This document shows, piece by piece, positions 1-14,152 of a DNA stretch of 64,000 bases. A program made the position numbers and the translations under genes. Under the pieces are notes generated by a model, which worked only from the letters and a program-made list of their open reading frames with translations, was not told the DNA's origin and ran no database searches. This DNA comes from Serinus canaria (taxonomy: Eukaryota; Chordata; Aves; Passeriformes; Fringillidae): positions 7,517,501 through 7,581,500 of the forward strand of contig NC_066316.1 of assembly GCF_022539315.1 (NCBI RefSeq), read 5' to 3'. Position 1 is the first letter of the stretch; each line of letters begins with the position of its first letter.

Positions 1-346
1 AAATGTGTCCAGGTCAGCCTAGAAAATTTACTTTTCTATTTCTAATGCCAGAAAGACCCTTATGCTTTTCCGCTTAACTTAACCTAGAGGCAGTTTTTCA
101 TACCCAATTTATTTTTTAAATTTTTTTCCCCAGCATTATAGTTCATAAATTTCCTCATACATTTTGCTTTTTCTGGTGTATGTTACTGGAGGCTGACAAG
201 ACAGCCCTTAGTCATTGGAGAAATTTGTACTTGCAGGGTGCTGTGATGCAGCCAGAGCAAAGAATTCCCATATTCCCAGGACTGCAGGGAGATGAGAGTT
301 GTTATTTTGCTGAAGGAGGGGAAGAGGGCAGGTCCTGCTGTGTTTG

Positions 347-379
347 ATATCACGTGTGTGTGTGTGTCTGTGTGTGTGA
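347..379. repeat. (GT)n microsatellite
   Basis: Interrupted GTGTGT run of about 30 bases. Confidence 0.9.
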
Positions 380-626
380 AGCTGTGCAGTGGGTGAGGAA
401 CAAAGCACTCCCACCTCACAAAGCTGCTCTCCTGCTGCCTCCTAGGAATGGGAATGAGATTCTGCAAAGCACTTTGGTGTATTTTTTTTTTTTCTGGTCT
501 AGGCAAACTTGCTAGGAAATCAATGCCTTTTGCACTCAGGAACTAGTGATCATTGTAATGAATTGTCTAAAAAGCACAGCTACCAAGGAAAGATTTTCTA
601 GCTGCTTTATTTTTGAGCATGAACAT

Positions 627-646
627 ACACACACACACACACACTG
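627..646. repeat. (CA)n microsatellite
   Basis: About nine CA units. Confidence 0.9.
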
Positions 647-1260
647 CCCAGTTACTCCATGATTAATTAATGTTTTGTGAGTCTGAAGCTCCTTAATTAG
701 ACCAACAGTTTGAAATTGCATTCAACGATTCAGGATGTAATTTATATTAGAAATGCCCATAGTAATTATCAAGACTGGAAAAGAGGCACCCCAGACAGGA
801 TTTAACTAAAAAATTGTCAGCAAAAGAAATTAAATAAACACTCAGTTTTCCTGGGAGATGAGAAAATTAAGTCCCTGATCACTCTCTTGCTGGGTGATTT
901 TATGCAACACTGGTCTGTTTTGCTAATTCAGGGATTACTTCCTGATATTAAAACCCCCCTTTCCTTGTCTTTTATATGGTTTCAAATGGTGACATCCTTT
1001 AAGAATATACCTGTAATATCAGTGAGAACCTGTCAGATTTCTACATGAAAATAACTGTATCTCAGAAAGTGACCTTTATATACATCTTCTAGAGGAAGCA
1101 GCTATAAATCATTAACTACCTAATAAGAATTTACTCAATACATTGATCATCATTAACTTCTGGTGTTTTTAAACAGATTGACTTGGGTTATGTGATCCAA
1201 GGCTCATGTCTATGGCACAACAAAGCTCAGAAGCACCATGGCAGATGGGGGAAGCCCAAA

Positions 1261-1682
1261 TGTGGTATTTTCGGGGTCCCCAGGATGAAGGAGGAATTGA
1301 TGAATCTGACTCCATGTTCTTAGAAGGCTAATTTATTCTTTTATGTAATTATATTATATTAAAGAGTGCTGTACTAAAACTATACTAAAGAATAGAGAAA
1401 GGATACAGACAGAAGGTTACAAAGAATGATCATGAAAACTCATGACTGCTTCCAGAGTCCCAACACAGCTGGATGGTGATTGGTCATTAAGTGAAAACAA
1501 TTCACATGAAACTAATCAAACAACCACCTGTTGGATAAACAATCTCCAACCACATTCCAAAGCAGCAAAACACAGGAGAAACAATCAGCTAATTATTGCT
1601 TTCATTCTTCTCTGAGGCTTCTCAGCTTCCCAGGAGAAGAAATCCTGGGCAAAGGGATTTTTCAGAAAATATGACAGTGACA
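1261..1682 (-). mobile_element. Solo LTR with perfect 6-bp target-site duplication
   Basis: This 422-bp element starts TGTGGTATTTTCGG and ends GTGACA. It is flanked on both sides by CCCAAA (1255-1260 and 1683-1688). On the minus strand, AATAAATTAGCC lies about 60-80 bp before the 3' end, which sets its sense. It is the best-preserved member of the family seen four more times in this window. Its 6-bp duplication points to a class II endogenous retrovirus. Confidence 0.85.
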
Positions 1683-1954
1683 CCCAAATAACTCAGAGGT
1701 TATTTCCTGGGAGGGTTGTGACACATTACAGACACTAAACTCCATCTCTGACTATGTCCTGAGGGAGGGCATTCTGTTCTGTGTTTGTGTGTGTGCATTT
1801 CAGTGTCAGCAGCTGAGGTGGGGACCATGGGTCACAAGAGGGATCATTGTGTCCAGTGGAAGGGATGGGGATCCATAGCTGCTGCCTGTGTGCACATGCC
1901 AGCTGTGATCACCAGCAGCCATGGAGCAGGACCAGGACAAGGGGCTTGGGAGCC

Positions 1955-2242
1955 AGGCAATATGTGGTATTTACCTGAAGTGATTTGTCAGTTGGATTCT
2001 GTTGAGGATTGTTTTGTTTCTTTGGCCAATCACTCAAAGCTGTGTCCTGGCTGTCTGGAGACAATCACAAGTGTTCTTCAGTATTCTTTAGTATTCTTTA
2101 GTATTCTTTAGTATTCTTTGTAGTATGATATAGTATAATGTAATATAATATAGTTTTAATACAGGGAGAATTCAGCATTCTGAAGCCTTAGAGCCAGGTG
2201 CCAATCACTCCCAGCCATCGGGGGCTCCCTGATTTTACCACA
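1955..2242 (+). mobile_element. Truncated, diverged copy of the same LTR family
   Basis: The plus strand matches the reverse complement of the 1261-1682 element from the region of the GATTGTTT and GGCCAATCAC motifs through a TA-rich TAGTATAATG stretch to a terminal TTACCACA. The 5' portion is missing or unrecognisable. An internal 10-bp tandem expansion is present (2071-2120). Confidence 0.6.
2071..2120. repeat. 10-bp tandem repeat inside the LTR copy
   Basis: GTATTCTTTA is repeated at 2081, 2091, 2101 and 2111 (the last ending G), with a degenerate copy at 2071. The other copies of the LTR have one or two of these units, so the expansion is local. Confidence 0.9.
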
Positions 2243-5200
2243 GCAATGAGGTAGCTGTGAGTCTGAGTCATGTACTACAGAGATCAGCATCACAAAGTGG
2301 CTGCTGCAGCCACCAGGAGGTCCAAGCCAGCTTCCAGTGAGAGCCCAGGCTCTGGGGATAACTGGCACCAGTTTGTTGTCTGTTTCTGTTTCTCTGTGTG
2401 GGGGGAAATGGAGCTGGAAGAATCCAAGGGCCAGCTGCTGGGGCCATGATGAACATGCATGTTTGTATTTTCCACTAATGGAGCTTCCTCCTGATGGGAG
2501 GAAGAGAGGGGAGCAGGATGAGGCTGTTGGTGCTGCCCTGCGCCTGCACAAGTGTTTCTGTCTGAGGGAATGCGTGGGAGTGTTTATTTATCATCACCTT
2601 GCATGAGAAACGTTGCTGGTGTCTCCTGGTTACTCTTAAGGGGAACTTTCCTGTCCATCAGCTCCACTGAGTACTGTGGGGGAGAGGGAGCAGAGCTGAG
2701 GCAAACGTGTGGACAATAAAAGCAAGATACCCTTGGATCCTTCCCTTTCCCTGTGGATGATCTATGCCAACAGCAGCAACCTTTTACTGGATTACAAATA
2801 CACAGTTTGCTCTATGAATATAAAAATTATTCATGATGCTGCTTTCAGCTCGAGTCTTCCAGCCCAGAGAAATGAGGACATTGATGGGCATGAATAATCA
2901 ATCAGTGGTATATGTCTTTGTCAGCTCAATATTCTTTCAGAGATCTGGAAATGAAAATGAGAAAAAAAATTCTATGGGCGTGTTTGTATTGATGCATTAA
3001 TGGCTGACAGTTTTAATTATTATTTGATATTTCTATTCAAGGCACCAGGCATTTAGTCATCTGATTGCCCAGATTCTTCCTCAGCATTGCATCAGGTTTA
3101 TGAATAACCTGCAATGACAGATGGCAAAGGGCATTTTCTGACAGCTATTGATTTCCCTGGAGTTGCTGAGAGATAGAGGCAAATAGCTCCATAACCATCC
3201 ATGAGAGGATTGCAATACTGTCTTCTCAATACAAAATCCTGGGATAACACTTACTAAATTCTCCTCTTTCATGAATATTTTTCCTAGTTTTGCTCTTTCA
3301 GAGCCTCTTGAACTTCTGTGGAATGAAAGCTGTCTGTTTTTATTTGCTGTTTTAAACATGTTTCAGTAATAAAGAAAGTTATAGTCAGCTGTGGCTGACT
3401 ATGGACCAACAACATTTTCCCAATATGTTGGCAAAATACTTTCCTGTGAAGAATTTCAGCGTGTTACATGGAACACATTCATTTTCTGAAACAAAAAATC
3501 CCTAGAGCTGGACCAGGGACCTGACTGCAGATTTGTGGCCAATATGTGCTTCTTCCTTCTGGCTTTTTCAAAAATTGCAACACAGAACATTTTAGTGGAG
3601 TCCAGCATTAGTAGTTTGTCTAGCAAAGAATTTGAAATCCATGCTTTTAAAGAAAATCAAACTCATCTTTCTTCTTTGTTAATACTGAGTGAAGTATATC
3701 CTGAGACTTCCCTTTGTGTGTTCTAGACCTGCACATCACTAGAAATTAGGTTTCAGCTCTGCAGAGCTGATGCACATCAGCATTTGTGGGTACACCTTAA
3801 ACAAAACTCAGAAGACAAAATGAATCCTGCACAAGGCAAGGCCATCAACAGCCATAAGAGTTTATTTTAAAAGAATTGGGATTTTCTGCCCTTTAGGGCA
3901 AAAGCTCAGCTGTCATAAAATGGAAAATGTTCACATAGATTTTTAAGATCACTAAGTGGTGCTTATTTGAAAATCACAGTCTACATGACTTTCCCCCCCG
4001 CCCTCTTTTTTTTTTTAGTAAGAGTTACCATATTATGTGCTAATTGTTGCTAATCTCTGTATAATGTTTAGGCAGCCTTCCAATTGCCAGCAGGAAATGG
4101 TTTGCCAGCTGAGCTAACCACAAGGTTGACAAGGTTGTCCAATTCTGAGGGCATTTTCTGTGCTGCTGGTACCTGCAAACTGAGAAAGAAATTAATTTAT
4201 ATGAATTTCACACTGACACTCTGAAATTTGACTAAAGCTTGAATAAAGGAATGATAATGCCATTTAGTTAAAATGAAAAAGAGTGCAGAAAGTAGTGCCA
4301 AACTTCCATAATAAGGACAAATATTTTGATCAGGGAACATTTTGAGCTGCTGTCTTGTGAGTTCTGATGCAGCATGCTTGGAGTTTTGTTCACAAGTCTC
4401 TGCATCTCTGCCACCCTCTTTTTGCTATAGCAGCAGACTCAGGCTATAAATGCACTTCCTAGAGGAGCAGGAAAGATCAATACACAATTCAGGAAGTTTC
4501 TCTTCCAGGCCAGAATTCCATTGCACAAAACAAAGGACAGGGGGAGCACTGGTTATATAAAAAATACATAGCAAAAAAAGAAGTCACTCTATTTCTTATC
4601 TTCTTTCTTCTCCTGGTATTTATTTGTCATAATTTCTTGCTCCTGGTACATGCACATCTAGCAGCCTGTTCTTTTAAAGGGTGATTTCAGGTCTTTGACC
4701 AAAAAAAAGCAGGTTTCCTGACATTCCCAGCAGTCTGAGCCAGATGTCACAGCTACTCAGCATTCTCAGTGTGGCTTTTTCAGAGACCTTCAGCCTCAAA
4801 GCTGTCCAGGAACTTCCCATGCTTTTATTCAGGGACTAATCAGAAAGAACAGGACCAGCAGCCACTTTTTAGGAAGATGGGAGAAAGTGAGAGAGGAGCT
4901 GATAACAGAGCAGTGATTACCTACTGCCCAGATAACAGTGTGCAATTATTTTCTATATATCAGAAAATTTACTGATTATCTGGCAGAGACCACAGTCACA
5001 TAATTGGGACAAATTTGTCCCATAGAAGTTCATAAAAGCAGGAAACAACATGGCCCAGAATAGACAAGCAAGTCCTCATCTCCATCATGAGACTGTCACA
5101 TTGAGAAACTCAGAGCTGGAATTCTTGGAGGAAGGATAAATTGGCCAAATGTTAATGTGGTCCTACAAATTACATTTTCTGCACTAGAATAAAGCTTGGT

Positions 5201-6689
5201 GTTTGCATGTTTACCCTTCCCTGGGTCAAAACTGGACAGCTTTTTTTTTTTTTTAAAGCATTTTATTCTTGACCTAGCACTGCACCTCTGGTCTGCTGTC
5301 ATCTTTTTTAGCCCAATAGGTCAGTAGAATCTTCCTCAGTAACAGCCCTCATTCATTATAAATTATATTTTCTGTATGATAACATGTCATCCAATATGAA
5401 AAATTATTCCAAAATATAAGACACCTGCAGACCTGTCTGGAAAGAAGGATTGTGGTATTTAACAATTATCTTGTATTTCAGTCTATGAATGGAGACTTTA
5501 TCTTCAAAGTTGGTTTTGGGAGTAGGACCTAACTGTTCCATAAACCCTTTCTTCACAGTCTCACAGTTAGAGTGGAGTTCTTACAGAAACTTGTCAGAAA
5601 AATCTAAAAAAAGAAGGGGAGAAGGAGCCTGTAGAAGTGGATGGCACAGTTCTGTGCTAAAAAGAGCTTTGCTTTCCAAGAAGAGGTGAGAGAGCAAAAT
5701 ACACAAACACTAAGTGTATTTGAAACTAATGAAGACTGTCAGTTTCCTAAACTGTGCTTTAATACTGCCTAATCACTCCCCAGAAATACTTCCATCTTCA
5801 ATTTCCATGCTTGGGTTCCTGCTCTCAGCTTCCTCTCAAGTCACCTATTATTAATTGAACCAGACTATTAGCAGTAAGCATTGTGATGCAAGCCAGAATG
5901 CAAGTCCTGACTGATCAAATATTTTATGAGGTATGGGATGCAGTCCCTTCTCATGGCTCAGAACAGATAAAAATCGAGGTTCCATCCCACAAAACCTCAT
6001 TTTTCACAAGCTGAGAAGTTCATATCTACAGCTTTCGTAGAATTTTAGATGCAAAGGTTTAATTAGTTCAAAATTCATTACATGGAAACTTCAAATGTTA
6101 AAATAGAGAATTTGCACTAAAATACCCTACATCTGGTTTTAACCCAATCTAAAAAATTCAGGACTTGAGGTGCTCTGTAAGAAAGCACCAACAATGGCAG
6201 GTCTGTAGTTGGCTTTTAAGCAAAACCACTTTTCTTCTAAATTCCCATCTTTTGTTACTGAGTATTCTTGTTCCTGCAGTAAAAGGCCTGACAATAAAAG
6301 GCAGCAGCCTTTGAAGTTTTCCTTACAAGGTTCCTAGGAGGATGACTTCCACTCCCACCACTGTACAAGCATTAAATATGTCATGAAAATTTACTCTTAT
6401 AACAACTTTCCAGGCAGAAGCCAGCCTAAAAAAAAAAAAATTAAAATGCCCTATGTAAAAATACTGCAAATCTAGGATTATCCTGTGGATACCAAAGTCA
6501 TCCAATCAAAGGGCAAAAAAGAAAGTTATGCAAAAAACAACTTTAACATTTGTGGAGAGTCTCTACAGGCTCCTATACTCTACTACAATATTTTGGGTTT
6601 GGACCACTCCTGCATCACCTCTAACTTGTCTGAGGTGCTGCATTGCCCAGGCCCAGAGATCTGCCCAGAACTTCACAAGCAGCAGCACT

Positions 6690-6765
6690 TTCTTTTTTTT
6701 TTTTAATTTATTTTAAAAAAATTAATAATTTAATTATTAATTAATTTTTTTAAATTTATTCCTTT
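6690..6765. repeat. AT-only imperfect palindrome
   Basis: Poly-T is followed by TTTAAAAAAATTAATAAT and ATTATTAATTAATTTTTTTA with a short centre. The arms pair apart from a 4-base bulge. The stretch is almost pure A/T and could extrude a hairpin or be a slippage-prone locus. Confidence 0.7.
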
Positions 6766-8651
6766 CATTTATGAGTGCAGGAGATAACCTGGCCCCCCAG
6801 AATTTGCAGAATTCTGGCCACAAGTTTTAATGGTCTGATTTTGGATTTCTGGGCACCTGGATTTAGCAGGGGTTCAGGAACACACTTTTGTGTTTAACTT
6901 TACTTGCACAGTGTATTTTGTAACAGTAAACTCTCAGTCAGACTTTTAGTGTAATGGAACTACAGCTAGGAGGATATCCTTCATCCTGACAGTAAAAAAA
7001 AACAATTATTGAATTAAATCTGCAGCAATGTCTTGCCACCATGCCCTCAGTGTGAACTGCATCCTTGAGATCAGCATGCCTCATTAGAAATCAGGTGTTG
7101 TTTGGATATTTGCTTCTGCAGCGTTGCAAATTAAAAGTAGTTGACAAATTAAAAACAGTTAATTGTGCACTAAGTGGCAAATTAAGCATTTATCTGCTTT
7201 GAAAAAATTAATCATGGGAAACTATAAAGGCAAGGCACTTACTGCAATAAGCACAACTTAGATAAAAGAACACACATTTTTGTAAGGAGGTCAACAAGAA
7301 AAACCAAGAATTTCTGAGCATTTAAATGCTTATATTTTATATACACTATCTATAGAAAATATAAAGGACCCTGAAAAGATATTTTGAGGATTTTTTAAAA
7401 ATCCTAAATCCAGACAGAAATAGTAATCTAAATAATCCAATTCAGCAAGAACATTGTATTTTTTAACCACCAAATATTAATGCAGAGGGAAAAAAGCATT
7501 GAAAACCATGAAAGAACAGAGGTTTTCAATCCTGATTTGCAACTTTTCCAGTTTAGGTCTCCCTTTTCCATTTCCTAAACATGCTTCAAAATCACAGCAT
7601 CATCAAAGCCCACCCAGCCATGATAACAGATAATCTGGTAAAACTGTCATGTGTTATAAACTTCATTATGAACTGCAAATATATATAATATTAAAAAATA
7701 GATCGAAATAGATTACAGCAAATCAGCATCTGTAAAAGTGGGGGTAGGATCTGGCTCAGTGTGTGCTGCCTCAGTGCAAACCCCAGCCTGTTCTGAATCC
7801 ACCTCTTGCAAATGCTGCTCTCTGCTGACATCTGGTTAAAAGTGTCAAGGAAGAGCTGCTCCCTCCTTCCTCTGGTTTGGTTTTCCTGGTGGACAAGAGA
7901 CAGATGTGCAGTAGGAGAAAGTGGTTTGATTTTCCAGGATTTCCATCTCCATCATCATCATTTCACACATTGCCAGCTCCAACCCATATCTCACAAAATT
8001 AAATACTCCCACTTCCCACTAAAAAAGGACTGACGTCCCAATAGATTCTCTCTAGGGAAAAAAAAAAAATTTGCATTCTATTCTAAATCTTAGGAACTAT
8101 GAAGGCAAAAACTTGAATTCAGAATGGTCCATATGACATTTTCAGTGTTGTTAACACAGTACACAGAAGAATAAATCTGCATGAAGTGTCAGTTGCTATT
8201 GTATATTATGTGAAAAGAAAGTAAGTGAAGTAGAGAAAATAGAGGTGAAGGTCTTGCCTTGCTTCACATTCAAATTGCAAGAAGCTTAATCATTGGCTAC
8301 AGTGTCTTTTGTCTGGGATTTGAAATTCAGTGTACTAAGTCAAGGAGCCAGGTTTGCTCATTCCTGTGGGAGTTAAGGAAACAACAGCAGAATATAATTT
8401 CATGAGGCTGCAAACTTAGCTGAACCCCTGAGCTCAGTTTCCTTATCCTATTTCTCCAGGATCCACAATTAGGGCACTTGAAATTAGGAAATTGAAGGAG
8501 AGAGGACTTGTCTTCTGGGAGATCTTCCAAACCCACAGAGTCTTCTTTAGATCTGGGTATATCCACAGTGGCAGCAGGTCCCTGGATTAAAGATGAAGTG
8601 CAAGATATGCAAGCACAACCATATCTTAAATTTCACCCTGTCCCGAAGAGG

Positions 8652-8731
8652 TTTGCTAAATCCTGATGTGGCATTAATGTGGAATTTTAGCTTTGCTGGA
8701 TCCTGATGTGGCATTAATGTGGAATTTTAGC
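8652..8731. repeat. Perfect-spaced 40-bp tandem duplication
   Basis: Two 40-bp units (8652-8691 and 8692-8731) begin TTTGCTAAA and TTTGCTGGA and then share TCCTGATGTGGCATTAATGT plus GGAATTTTAGC without difference. This is a recent slippage or replication duplication. Confidence 0.95.
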
Positions 8732-9724
8732 CTGTTTTGGAAGGGTTGGTAACATTTCCTTTTTTGACACCGTGAGAACATCCTGTTTTGAGAAGTGGCA
8801 CGTTCCCTTCCTGTAGTATTACTTCATAGACTGGGTTTCTAACAGTCTGAAGCAGTTTCTGCAGGGAAGTGCTTTGAGAATTGGCTGCTGAAACAGCTGA
8901 AAGCAATGCTGACCCTTCAAACCTCTCCTCCTTGATCCCCTCACTTCCTGAGAGACCAATGTGCTGCTCTTTCCTCACCACTTCTTGCCACTCAAACAGG
9001 AGCTCATACTCCCACAATCAACACCCTTTCAGACATCACCTGCATGTTCCTCACTCTGTTTAGTGCAGAACAGATGGTTCAAAGCAATCCAACAACCAAC
9101 TGTGCCCCAGAATTGATCAGGGCAGAGTTAGCTCATCTGTGGAAGTGTCAAGCTCCACATGAGAAGTAATGAACTCTTTTGTCACACCAGCCAGATCCAA
9201 AAATACTTCAGTCATGCCTTGAGGGGGCATACACACCAATAATTCTATCCAGTTAAAACATTTTCCTGGAGCAGAAGCAGCTCTAGTGGCAGTAGCCATG
9301 CAGAAGTAATTAATACCTCTAGCAGTGATATCTCACACCTCTGCTAAGAATCAGCTCTTGCAGATCTGGACAGACTTCTGCCAGCTACACCCAAGCTCAT
9401 TCTGCTAAAGCCTGAGGTGTAACATCATTGGGAAATACAGAGGGGATGACTCTGCCTCACTCATTTCCTTAACTTGTAGAGCATAGCAAGATGGGAGAGC
9501 TAAAATAGGAAGTCTGAGACACCATTCATTTTTCTTGCCTAGAAACATCATTAAAAACTGCCTATTGTTTAGGCACAAGGATCAAAACTGACTGGTCAAA
9601 GTGAAAAAAAAAAAAAAATCAATAATTTATTAAAAGCTGAACTGACCAAATATTATAAGGAATCACTGTAAGAAATCCAGCCAATGGTCAATTGAAATGC
9701 TTTAGGTTTTCAATTGCCAGCAAC

Positions 9725-9745
9725 AAAAAAAAAAAAAAAAAAAAA
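9725..9745. repeat. A21 homopolymer
   Basis: Twenty-one consecutive A. No retrotransposed sequence is recognised next to it. Confidence 0.9.
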
Positions 9746-12700
9746 GGAGAAACTAATAAAATGCATGTCTGCTTGAAATGTGCATGACTTTTTAGTCTCT
9801 GTCTGCATTGTAAATATGTGCAGGTCAAAATTTAAAAATAAGCATGATCAAACATGCACATTTGGTGCTGTATTGAAGCAGGACATGACACAAAAGACAT
9901 CAAATTCTTGTTATCTCCTGGGTTCATGAGGCATCAAAATCTGACTGGAGGGCAGTCACTGCAGCATTGAAACCTTGCAGCTGAGATGAACATTAATTTT
10001 TGGTGAAAACTGTTCCATAGCAATGCTGAGTAAAGCCAGCAGTACATGAGTTCATGAACTTCTTTCAGAAATGTCTGTGGTTTGTCTCTCCCTTGTGGAG
10101 AGACACTTCCAGCCACAGGAAGTTCAAGATGCCATTAATAAAGCAAAAACTGAGTTGAAATAATCTGATGTCACTAATCCCCCACCTAAGTGATGATCCG
10201 CTGAAGTGGATTTTTTAAAGGTAAAATTGTTTGGTACTTCAGTATCTTGAAGTCAATCTGTTGGTAAGTTTTCTTGAGTCCCCAGTGTGCATAGTTTATA
10301 GCCTTCAACTTGTTTCTTATTAATTCTCATATTTTTTATAATTAAAATAATATAACATTCTTTAAGAAATGAAGGGCTATTTTATCAGAACTGCCAGACT
10401 GTCAGAAATCTGAAGAGGAAAATAAAACTTTGCTCAGGACTAACTCATCCATCCTTGATTTGATCATGCATGGCTTTCCCTGAAGATGCAAATGTGACTG
10501 AGCCTTTATTTGTTAATCTGAAATTCTTACACTCAAATAAAATCTGATTTCTTCAAACACATTAATGTGAATAAATCTGGCTTGGTGGATCAGTTGCAAG
10601 TGCCATACTAAGAAAATGGGATTTTAAGAGACATAACAAATAATTAAGTCCTTGCAGGAAACTCATCTGTTTTCCCACTTACCCACAGGAGATTTACATG
10701 CAAAGCTTGCATTGAAGCTACTTGTAATTAACATTAAGCACTTAAAAGAACACAGAAAATTGGAATGCTAGGGGGAAAAAAAAGCAGTATTTTCCAGCCA
10801 TTAAGAGCTATGTCTTTATTTAGATCTGCAGATTTTTATGCTTATGAAAGTTTTGGGTTTGTGAAACGTGTACAAAGGATGGCTCCTGAGAACTGAGACT
10901 TTTGGTATTATCCTATTATTCTAGGACAGGTTCAACTGAAAAATGTCCCACTTTAATCTAAGAATAAAAATTCTGTGGTAAGTACTATTACAAATCTGGA
11001 TGCAATTAATTGGAGGAGCAGTTCTTGTAAAGTTTGTTGGCTTAAATAGTTAAATGAATCTGGTTTAGATCTGTAACCAGGCTTTGAAATTACCTTCCAG
11101 TGTTTCACCTCTTTTTGTTACATGTGACTGTATAGATGCAATGTTTTGTAGATTTATGCAGGGTAATTTCCCTCTGTGTGGGAAATTTTTGCTGAGATAA
11201 ATCACATTTCTGCAAACCTGATTGAAGGATCACATGCTCCCATCCAAGTAAAGCCAACAAACTCCAAATGAGCACATGCACAGCTTCCTAAAGCAATGTA
11301 TTGCATTAGGGGGTATGAAGTAATGTCTCTAAAAGAATTTTGACCCTAGAACATTGCAAATCTAATCTGAGAGCGCTCTGCACTGGCTGGGGGATGTCAA
11401 GAGGAATGACAGCTTTCCAGTATGACACATAAGTTCAAATAGATTTGCATAAAACTCTTTAAAACTTTAAATAGTGCATTCAGTGTATATAACAAAAGAA
11501 AACCTAGAACACACATAACAGCAAAGCTGTTAGATCCACCTGAATCCAACAGATTTTCACTGAATTTTTTGTATTGTTCTCATGTGAAGGAATATCTGTA
11601 ACTCATGAACAACCCACTGTGTTGGCAATCCCAAGAATAACACAGATAAATATCCATGAATTCCATGAATTATGAGCCAGCTGTTATAGGAACTGATGGA
11701 GCAAAGTTTTCCACACCATTAGAATACAAAGTAATTTCTAAAATCCTGTGTATTTTTACATCAAAACCAGTACCCCTCCAAAGAAAAACTGTGTTTTGCC
11801 CTATCAAAGTGGTGATGAAGTACCAAAGTATGAATCTGAACCACAAAGGCTGTGCAAGCACAGGCTGACTTCTGAGGCCAAAACATTCTGAAACTCATGC
11901 TCCAGTGCTTTTCTGCTCCAGTGAAGAGATTTCTTGAAGAAGCCTTTGTGAGTGCTTTTTGCAGAGGTATTGGCAAGAAGAAGTGCACACTGGTTTTTCA
12001 ATCATTGAGTTGACAATGATTTAGCTAGCTAATTTAGCTGAAAATGAATTAAAATACTTCATGTGTGTATTTATCTCCTTGCCAGTTTAATTTTCAGTCA
12101 GAATAGAGAGCTAAGGCATCTCACCAGAAGCTCAGAGTAGTGATAACCCTAAAAGAAGCACTAAAAATAATACCTGTTAAGAACATGAGCACCACATTCC
12201 ATGATGTTTCATCAGATCTTGCACGTCTTTGAAGACAACTCAACTTTGAAGTCCTTTTTGTCTTTAGCATCAGTACATTTTGGAATTAGTATGACACTAA
12301 ACTTGCATGGATTAAGTGAAAATTTCATCATTTACCCAACTGTATTGCTGTGTAATACTGAATGCTAAACTTCTTGTTCTATGTACCAGATACTTCACTT
12401 GAAAGTCAGAAAATCACATGTATAGCTCAGAAATCTCTGCAATTACTGTTGTTAGAATCGGGAAAATGTATTTTCTACCAATGGAGACACCAAACTTTTA
12501 TAAAACTAGATGGGTAGGAAAGAAAAAATGTTGGGAATACGAATGGGGGAAAAAAGGCTCCAGCCTTGTTCCTTTGCCCTGAGGATGCTTACTGTAGTAC
12601 AGGAATTTTAGGTACAGCCTTGATTTAAGTACAAAGGGATGTGTTCCAAAACGTCTGCAATAAAGTATCTACTGTTTGTTTTGGCCAAGCAACAGAATAG

Positions 12701-14152
12701 TTCATTAAAAATAATTAATTAGTGCTTAGTATCCAGTCTCCTCTCATTCTGCCATGAAAGATAAGAGAGATTTCTACAAAAGTACCTCTACCCATTGCCA
12801 CTTTACTGTATTCTTGCCAGTCAGGCTTCAGTCCATAATTTCAAAATTGTCCTGCTTTAATTTGTCATTTTAATCTCCTTTCACACAGGTGTGAACATTC
12901 TCTTTGGATAATTGAGCTCTATTTGCTTACCCTGTTATTGGTTTTGTTCTCATATGCTGTTTGCAAGATCTGGCAGAGGTTCAAGAAAAGGTTTTTTGGA
13001 GTTTGCTGCCAGAAGGTGTTAAGGTGACCATCCTGTGGGTGTAGCAGCTGTAAGCTTGTTCAACATTAAACAAAAACTGCATTGGTAGACAAAATAAAAC
13101 AGTGATTTTTTTTGCCTCCACTGAGGCCATCTGTATTCATACTTTTAGTAGTTGATTATGAAGGTTTGGAAATGCTTGACAAATTCTTTTCAAAAGTGAT
13201 TGCTATTTTTTTCTTGATTCTTTCACTGGTTTTCTGCAGGCCATAATTTAGGAGAAATGGAATTAACACTGGTGCCAAAATTGCTATGTGAAAAACAGCT
13301 GCCTTATAAGTTACTCAATTTTGATTTATTTTCCAATTTCATATAAGGGAATGAGAAATAAATTGAAATTAACCAATTACAGTAATAATTTTTCACTACC
13401 TCTATGTGATGAAAAGCCATTTTAATACTGTGTTGACTCCTGCACAGACATTCAAGAATTTAAAGAATTAGAGAATCTAAAGATTACTTCAAAGTTTTTT
13501 TTGTTCTTATGTCTAAATTACTAAAGGAACTAAACATCTTGGTTTTTTCTTTGGATTTTTTTTTTGTTTCTTCTTGTTTATTCAACCTTAGAAAAAGTAA
13601 TCCTATCTCTGGTAATATCTTCCTACTATCTTCCCATGCACTGAATTTTAGGAGGCAAGTTAATTCTTCCATTTTTTCTCTTTCTTGCTATAAAGCCTGC
13701 ATGAAGTAGCTAGTACTGCTCAAATTACATAGAATGCATTCCAGAAAATTATGTAGTGATAAACAGAAGGAAATATTTAGTGGTGAATTTATCACATTCT
13801 CTTGGCTGTTGTGGAACATCAGCAACAACTTGGTAGCTGAAGCTTAACCTCTTGCTTAGATAAATATACAACATTATTCTCCTACACATTCATTTCCATG
13901 TTTTTTCATTACTTTTTAGAGGGAGATGCTTCCTTCTGGCTGAATCTGGTTTGAATTTCACACATATTTGAAACTGTACTTTATGTTTGCCAGTTCCACG
14001 TTATAAAAAAACAACTGAAGAAATCATGATCTTGTTCCATTACATTACTCCACAAAGTTCTGGGAACATTTGCTGTCCCTGAATAAGTGTGTGTATGTGT
14101 CAGTTAGAGAATTAATGGTTGCTGTGATGGGAATGTTTGGGAGACAGATAAG

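Larger units (their letters stand above)
1..1254. other. Intergenic, AT-rich, no gene seen
   Basis: Only short open frames and two microsatellites are present. No splice-bounded coding segment is recognised. Confidence 0.7.
2243..14145. other. Intergenic, no gene seen
   Basis: About 12 kb of AT-rich sequence. Open frames are all under 100 codons and look random. It holds the 40-bp duplication, an AT palindrome, homopolymers and little else that I can identify. Confidence 0.65.

Noticed and set aside
2156..2606. 131-codon minus-strand and 89-codon plus-strand frames
   Set aside because: They partly overlap an LTR remnant, and several overlapping frames on both strands indicate low stop density rather than a gene.
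8327..8566. 79-codon minus-strand frame with a CPNCG motif suggesting a zinc ribbon
   Set aside because: A single Cys pair without a proper second pair, no splice or promoter context, and no recognisable homology.
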